Shown here: positions 63,931-64,000 of the stretch, piece by piece
Layout of the letters: every line of letters begins with the position of its first letter
Numbering within the stretch: position 1 is the stretch's first letter
Source of the DNA: an uncultured Prevotella sp.
GTDB lineage: Bacteria > Bacteroidota > Bacteroidia > Bacteroidales > Bacteroidaceae
DNA length: 64,000 nt
Assembly: GCA_947169185.1 (NCBI GenBank)
Contig: CAMVOS010000005.1
Span: 31,046 to 95,045, forward strand
Direction: 5' to 3'
Notes under the pieces: model-generated
Seen by the model: the letters and a program-made list of their open reading frames with translations, nothing else
Databases searched by the model: none
What the model was told of the DNA's origin: nothing
Translations under genes and position numbers: made by a program

Positions 63931-64000
63931 TTTAGTGCCTTTAAACGGGTCACCTGCATAACCACGTGGATTAGCCAAAGATCTTGACCAGTCTGAAGAT

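Noticed and set aside
63931-64000. Minus-strand partial CDS at the window edge (frames ending ...IFRLVKIFG* or ...GTKLLVRRLRTIGP*)
   Set aside because: Too short to identify the frame or product.

Overview
64-kb chromosomal window from a Bacteroidales genome, most likely Prevotella-like (Bacteroidetes -7 boxes TAnnTTTG, SusC/SusD pairs, GLYIINGRKFVVK-type C-termini). Main blocks: (1) a pectin / rhamnogalacturonan-I degradation gene set split over the window: three PL11 rhamnogalacturonan lyases, a double-domain CE12-type acetylesterase, two tandem CE8 pectinesterases, a GH105-DUF2264 fusion, and several large uncharacterised secreted proteins. (2) A ~17-kb minus-strand operon with two SusC/SusD pairs and three fasciclin-domain (FAS1) lipoproteins. 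(3) A compact accessory cassette at 8.9-13.1 kb: orphan ORF, VapE-type P-loop protein, DUF6722-like membrane protein, micro-ORF, DUF4248, HU-like protein with Gly-rich tail, 'smalltalk' micro-protein, and Amidase_2 protein. It contains a six-copy array with an exact 22-bp period in the HU gene leader and an operator-like dyad over the vapE -7 box. (4) Housekeeping genes: ispG, purE, rpoN, sufE, U32 peptidase, argF', proA, proB, yraN, tRNA-Pro(CGG). (5) A right-end module: TPR-TM-AraC regulator, stand-alone AraC HTH, membrane-embedded AraC regulator, a GH3-like protein lacking the nucleotide-binding loop, and an S66 LD-carboxypeptidase homologue lacking the catalytic Ser and His. Two candidates for an undescribed system stand out: the 22-bp-array/VapE/HU/smalltalk/amidase cassette, and the paired apparent pseudoenzymes (GH3-like + S66-like) under AraC-type control. 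Period-7/8 repeats recur at operon junctions and also inside several ORFs. All family calls come from reading the translations; no searches were run.
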